Origin: Synechococcales cyanobacterium GL140_1_metabinner_5_sub | GTDB lineage: Bacteria; Cyanobacteriota; Cyanobacteriia; Cyanobacteriales; Chamaesiphonaceae | Reading direction: 5' to 3' | DNA: 64,000 nt | Assembly (NCBI GenBank): GCA_025359065.1 | Contig: JANYHM010000059.1 | Span: 62,001-126,000 of the forward strand | Part shown: positions 62,001-64,000 of the stretch, piece after piece | How the letters are laid out: each line of letters opens with the position of its first letter | How positions within the stretch are numbered: the stretch's first letter is position 1 | The notes under the pieces: model-generated | Database searches by the model: none | Seen by the model: the letters and a program-made list of their open reading frames with translations, nothing else | Told to the model about the DNA's origin: nothing | Program-made: the position numbers and the translations under genes

Positions 62001-62589
62001 TAACGCCGTTTAATAATGTGCCGGTGCTATTGGCGTTTAAGTTGAAAGTAGTAGGCACATTGACTGGTGTTGTTAAGGCGGTGCCGCCATACTCAATAAT
62101 TTGTAGCTGGCCAACAGTACCATTTGTAACGGCGGCGGTGTTGGGAATGACAAACTGGGTGGGGTCGTTACCAATGTTGTTAATAATAAAATCGAAGTAA
62201 ACAATGTCGCCCAAATGAATTCCGGCGAAACCTTGATAAAGGCCAGGTATTAACTGGGTGCCGCTGGCATCGTTGGGATAAGATGCGGCATTACCAGGAG
62301 CATCGGTGGGCACTTGTGGTGTAATGCTAATACCTGCGACTTCGGCGACTTTCACCGTCACGATGTTGGATACAGTGGTTTCGGTAGTCGCACCAGGAAT
62401 ATCACCGTCGATGTAGCTGCCCGTGGCTTGGTTATCTATTTGAGTACCACCGATCGCAATATCTGCACTGGCCAAAACAGGCAAAGCTCTTAGACTACCT
62501 GCTGCTACCAATCCTAAAATTAAGGATAATTGTTGCAAAGAAAACAACAGATTTTTGTGGCTATTTTGACGGGCAACAGATTTCAGCAT
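59059..62589 (-). CDS. Large secreted beta-helix / SdrD-B-like surface protein
   Basis: 1176 residues. N-terminal signal-like helix (16-42). Residues about 45-290 contain DUF11-like immunoglobulin-fold units (NIVTVKVAEVAGISI; IGNDPTQFVI). Residues 295-360 are an SdrD B-like/carboxypeptidase-regulatory domain (NVFEDANYGG..., TDTNGDYNFPAVPVG). Residues about 460-900 are a right-handed parallel beta-helix (NNGVVANGIDVSG, ISENVVRNSIG, IEINAGATG). A further DUF11 unit is at the C-terminus (about 1000-1176). Probably a cell-surface or secreted structural protein. No obvious anchor at the C-terminus. Confidence 0.78.
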   Translation of the reverse strand: MLKSVARQNSHKNLLFSLQQLSLILGLVAAGSLRALPVLASADIAIGGTQIDNQATGSYIDGDIPGATTETTVSNIVTVKVAEVAGISITPQVPTDAPGNAASYPNDASGTQLIPGLYQGFAGIHLGDIVYFDFIINNIGNDPTQFVIPNTAAVTNGTVGQLQIIEYGGTALTTPVNVPTTFNLNANSTGTLLNGVSGTNNGSIPANSSIKVRVPVIVTSGTGSISVQLGDTSPAAANPASNQPYEVTGSTDIYTRDNPSPTNALTAAADHEVIGTPANGEREASAIASAPIVGQNVSGNVFEDANYGGGSGRSKTASSGTNVVSATVELYDSLGKFVRSTTTDTNGDYNFPAVPVGDFYVRVVNNTVKSNRPGGTAGLLPVQTFLTDAGVTAGTVSPVIDRVGGETPSQSDTGGSAAGAIFSPTTKQFTTAGGTAAVSGYVQSLTKVKAGTAVVSGVDFGYNFDTIVNTNNAGQGSLRQFVTNSNTLTNSGLAQVGQTAGKEVSIFMIPDGSAHAGLRATVPTQLTGNRALISLATPLTITDADTSIDGRTQTSNINNSNTLTLGSGGTVGVGGLTLASLSAPEIEITNNGVVANGIDVSGANTTVRNIAIHGFGAAGSDQGDILLRAADAIVTENAIGTTALSFAAPTNQSQSGVVISGALAANISNNLIGFTNERGILGGNSTTATNLTGLVISGNEIRKTGNGAGTTNQHGGIELFSSTAGNVSILGNLITEAGTDSGIEINAGATGTATSFLIQNNSLSSNGSGSSGFGIVLQGTGANNINGINIDKNILDANRDGITSRQNNVTISENVVRNSIGTYGIGVEDGKQGNKITKNSTYGNAGPGIDIATATTANNVTANNGLTDNTLSNKGIDYPLITATSLSGTTLDVKGYVGISPAGNATFANVTLEFFLADNSPIDQNGEVIVGDGKSKPHGEGKTYLGSCTADSLGRFGTTGNLCTITSAALTAGNYNNITATATDSSNNTSEFSAIPSTRAKLVLAKRITSITDGVTGAVTSFSNYVDDPGTTEDDAANWPNVATTVLGEINGGQAKPGDIIEYAVYYHNAGENRISSAKVCDRLNTNLVYQKDFDASHIGSGIVLKPGSNTAQYLTGTADNDQGEFATTQPIDCNLTSSTINTTSNNVVVVQAANGTTAIPGLSDGYIKFKAKVKE

Positions 62590-62890
62590 TTTTGATTAAG
62601 GCAACAAATTTTTGTATTTAAAGTGACTATGCCCATTTTTTGTAGCAATCTAACTCAAAGAAACAAATTTTAAGCCACAAAAAAACCGGGTTTTACTCCG
62701 GTTTTTTTATGCTGTTAGTTATTGATTTGTTGATAACGTTAGATAATGTTGGTTTCCTGGGAATTCTGCGTAAATCCACTTATGTAAATATACGGAGAGT
62801 AGCTAGAAAGCTCTTAAAAGGATGTCTTCCACTCAGTAAATCCAAGGACTGTACGTCAAAACAACAGTTCAGTAAACTCAATCAAAACAT
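62590..62890. other. Intergenic region with desaturase terminator
   Basis: 301 nt between the beta-helix gene start and the desaturase stop. It holds the terminator at 62679-62708 and, to the left, the likely promoter of the beta-helix gene. The 73-codon plus-strand frame here is not a gene: it overlaps the desaturase and has no coding character. Confidence 0.5.
62679..62708 (-). terminator. Terminator of the desaturase gene
   Basis: A7-CCGG (62679-62689) pairs with CCGG-T7 (62698-62708), loop GTTTTACT. T-runs occur on both strands after the stem. It lies about 180 nt past the desaturase stop and is bidirectional. Confidence 0.75.
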
Positions 62891-63958
62891 TTATTTATTA
62901 GCAGCTTTAAAAGCATTAAAAGACATATAGAAATCTTCCGGATCATAGAGATGACATTCTTCAGTGATGTCCTTCATCAATTCCCAGTTAAACTTGCTTT
63001 CCTTAACATACTTGCCCCAGTTTTCTTTGATGATGCTATGAGCATCCCGCAGATTGTAGGAAGGAATGGCAGTAGAAATATGGTGAGGGACGTGAACGTT
63101 GATGTCGTGGCACAAAAACTCCACCCAGCGCGGGTAGTCGCAATGTACAGTGCCGGTTAACTGAGAAATAGCCTCATTCCACTCTGCGGCTGGGTGAAAA
63201 GGGATATTGCTAGCTGTATGGTGAACTACCGTAAATGTACTCATCCAGAAGTGATAAACCAACCAAGGCATCAACCAAAAACTTACTAAACCCCACCAGC
63301 CGGTGGTCAAAGTCAAAGCTGTTAAACCAATACCGCCACCAATCACCACAAAGAGAGTCGAGAAGCGCATTTGCTCTCTGGCTTTACCGGTACATTTAGT
63401 CCAGTCAAAGTTCACTAAAGCCCAATGAAAAATCGAGCCAGTCCACCACAATTTGCCACGAATAGCATGGTAGACGGTCTTTAAGGTGAAGCCTAAATCT
63501 TTATAGACTTCTTGTTTCCAAGGTTGCCAAGCATTATCAAAGTCAATTTTGTTAGTGTGCTTGTGGTGGTAATTATGCCAAATTCGCCAGCCGTGGAAAG
63601 GATAAATTAGCGGTAAAAAGGCCAAGTGGCCAACAATATTGTTTAAACGCTTGTTATTAGAGAACGATCGATGGCCGCAGTCGTGACCGATCACAAAAAA
63701 ACCGGTGAGGGCAGTACCGGTAAAGATCCACGCTAATGGCAGTAAGTACCAAGGAGCAAAAGCAATTGCCACGTAGCCCAGCGCAACGGATAGAACACTG
63801 ATCAATACATGAGTCCAGGCTTTGCGACTATCTTTAAGGAAAAGCTCACGAGGTAGAGTGCGCAGGATATGTTTGAGTTTTAAATCTTCAGCCGCGATCT
63901 CCTGAGGGGAATGGGCTGATGGCGATAAACTTTGAGGCTGATTGAGCGATAGAGTCAT
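62891..63958 (-). CDS. desA: Fatty acid desaturase, DesA-type (Delta-12)
   Basis: 355 residues, ATG at 63958. Membrane di-iron desaturase with three His boxes: H92-D-C-G-H96, H128-N-Y-H131-H132 and H289-V-P-H292-H293. The boxes and the flanking GWRIWHNYHHKHTNK region match cyanobacterial Delta-12 DesA more than Delta-15 DesB or Delta-9 DesC. It uses ferredoxin and acts on glycerolipid acyl chains. Length is normal. Single-gene unit. Confidence 0.88.
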   Translation of the reverse strand: MTLSLNQPQSLSPSAHSPQEIAAEDLKLKHILRTLPRELFLKDSRKAWTHVLISVLSVALGYVAIAFAPWYLLPLAWIFTGTALTGFFVIGHDCGHRSFSNNKRLNNIVGHLAFLPLIYPFHGWRIWHNYHHKHTNKIDFDNAWQPWKQEVYKDLGFTLKTVYHAIRGKLWWTGSIFHWALVNFDWTKCTGKAREQMRFSTLFVVIGGGIGLTALTLTTGWWGLVSFWLMPWLVYHFWMSTFTVVHHTASNIPFHPAAEWNEAISQLTGTVHCDYPRWVEFLCHDINVHVPHHISTAIPSYNLRDAHSIIKENWGKYVKESKFNWELMKDITEECHLYDPEDFYMSFNAFKAANK

Positions 63959-64000
63959 TGAGCGTGCTGATTCTCCATATTTGATAAACTCGAAAAAACC

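Noticed and set aside
62709-62930. 73-codon plus-strand frame near the desaturase
   Set aside because: Overlaps the desaturase 3' end and a terminator and shows no coding character.

Overview
This window is cyanobacterial chromosome. It carries psbM, a CpcS/CpeS-type phycobilin lyase, a DesA-type desaturase, several cyanobacteria-only families (DUF3318, DUF3285, DUF3120, DUF4346, and the PDZ/radical-SAM DUF512 protein) and many HIP1 octamers (GCGATCGC). I see no rRNA, tRNA or CRISPR array. Genus cannot be fixed from what is here.

Layout. 1-5000: a CobT-like gene cut by the left edge, a lyase, a Tat/lipoprotein solute-binding protein, a PD-(D/E)XK protein and hisC. 5000-8250: small genes and a large RTX/HAF-repeat secreted protein. 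8450-16480: the most interesting part, two divergent gene sets. The right set encodes an outer-membrane barrel, a helix-hairpin-helix lipoprotein, a ferritin-like protein, a thioredoxin-like [2Fe-2S] ferredoxin, a two-domain multicopper oxidase and an FTR1 permease; the left set encodes an alpha/beta hydrolase and three membrane proteins I do not recognise. Together they look like a bacterial counterpart of the ferroxidase plus permease route of iron uptake, with its own storage protein and extra, uncharacterised membrane parts. A candidate Fur box lies between the two sets.

16600-27450 is an accessory-looking stretch: a RelE-like/superfamily 1 NTPase fusion that appears to lack its second helicase domain, an IS30 remnant, an OmpR-type two-component pair, two tandem COG4705 membrane proteins, a PAP2 phosphatase, a first UppP and several small envelope proteins. 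27850-34270: an Uma2 nuclease with a heptad tail, a cobalamin-riboswitch-led cbiMNQO cobalt transporter, a His-tailed MFS exporter of NrsD/NreB type and a glycosyltransferase.

34300-64000 is mostly housekeeping: a LuxR-type response regulator, the DUF3318-DUF3285-ybeY-dgkA run, thrB with a large hairpin over its ribosome-binding site, psbM, a ferredoxin, a TolC channel, the radical-SAM DUF512 protein with a second uppP, an FHA-cyclase, purN, two glycosyltransferases, topA, a CPBP protease, a YacP-like protein with a duplicated C-terminal motif, trpF, a HAD hydrolase, an 1176-residue beta-helix surface protein and desA. Three genes too short for routine calling (psbM, a 59-residue zinc-ribbon protein, a 46-residue protein) were read directly from the sequence.
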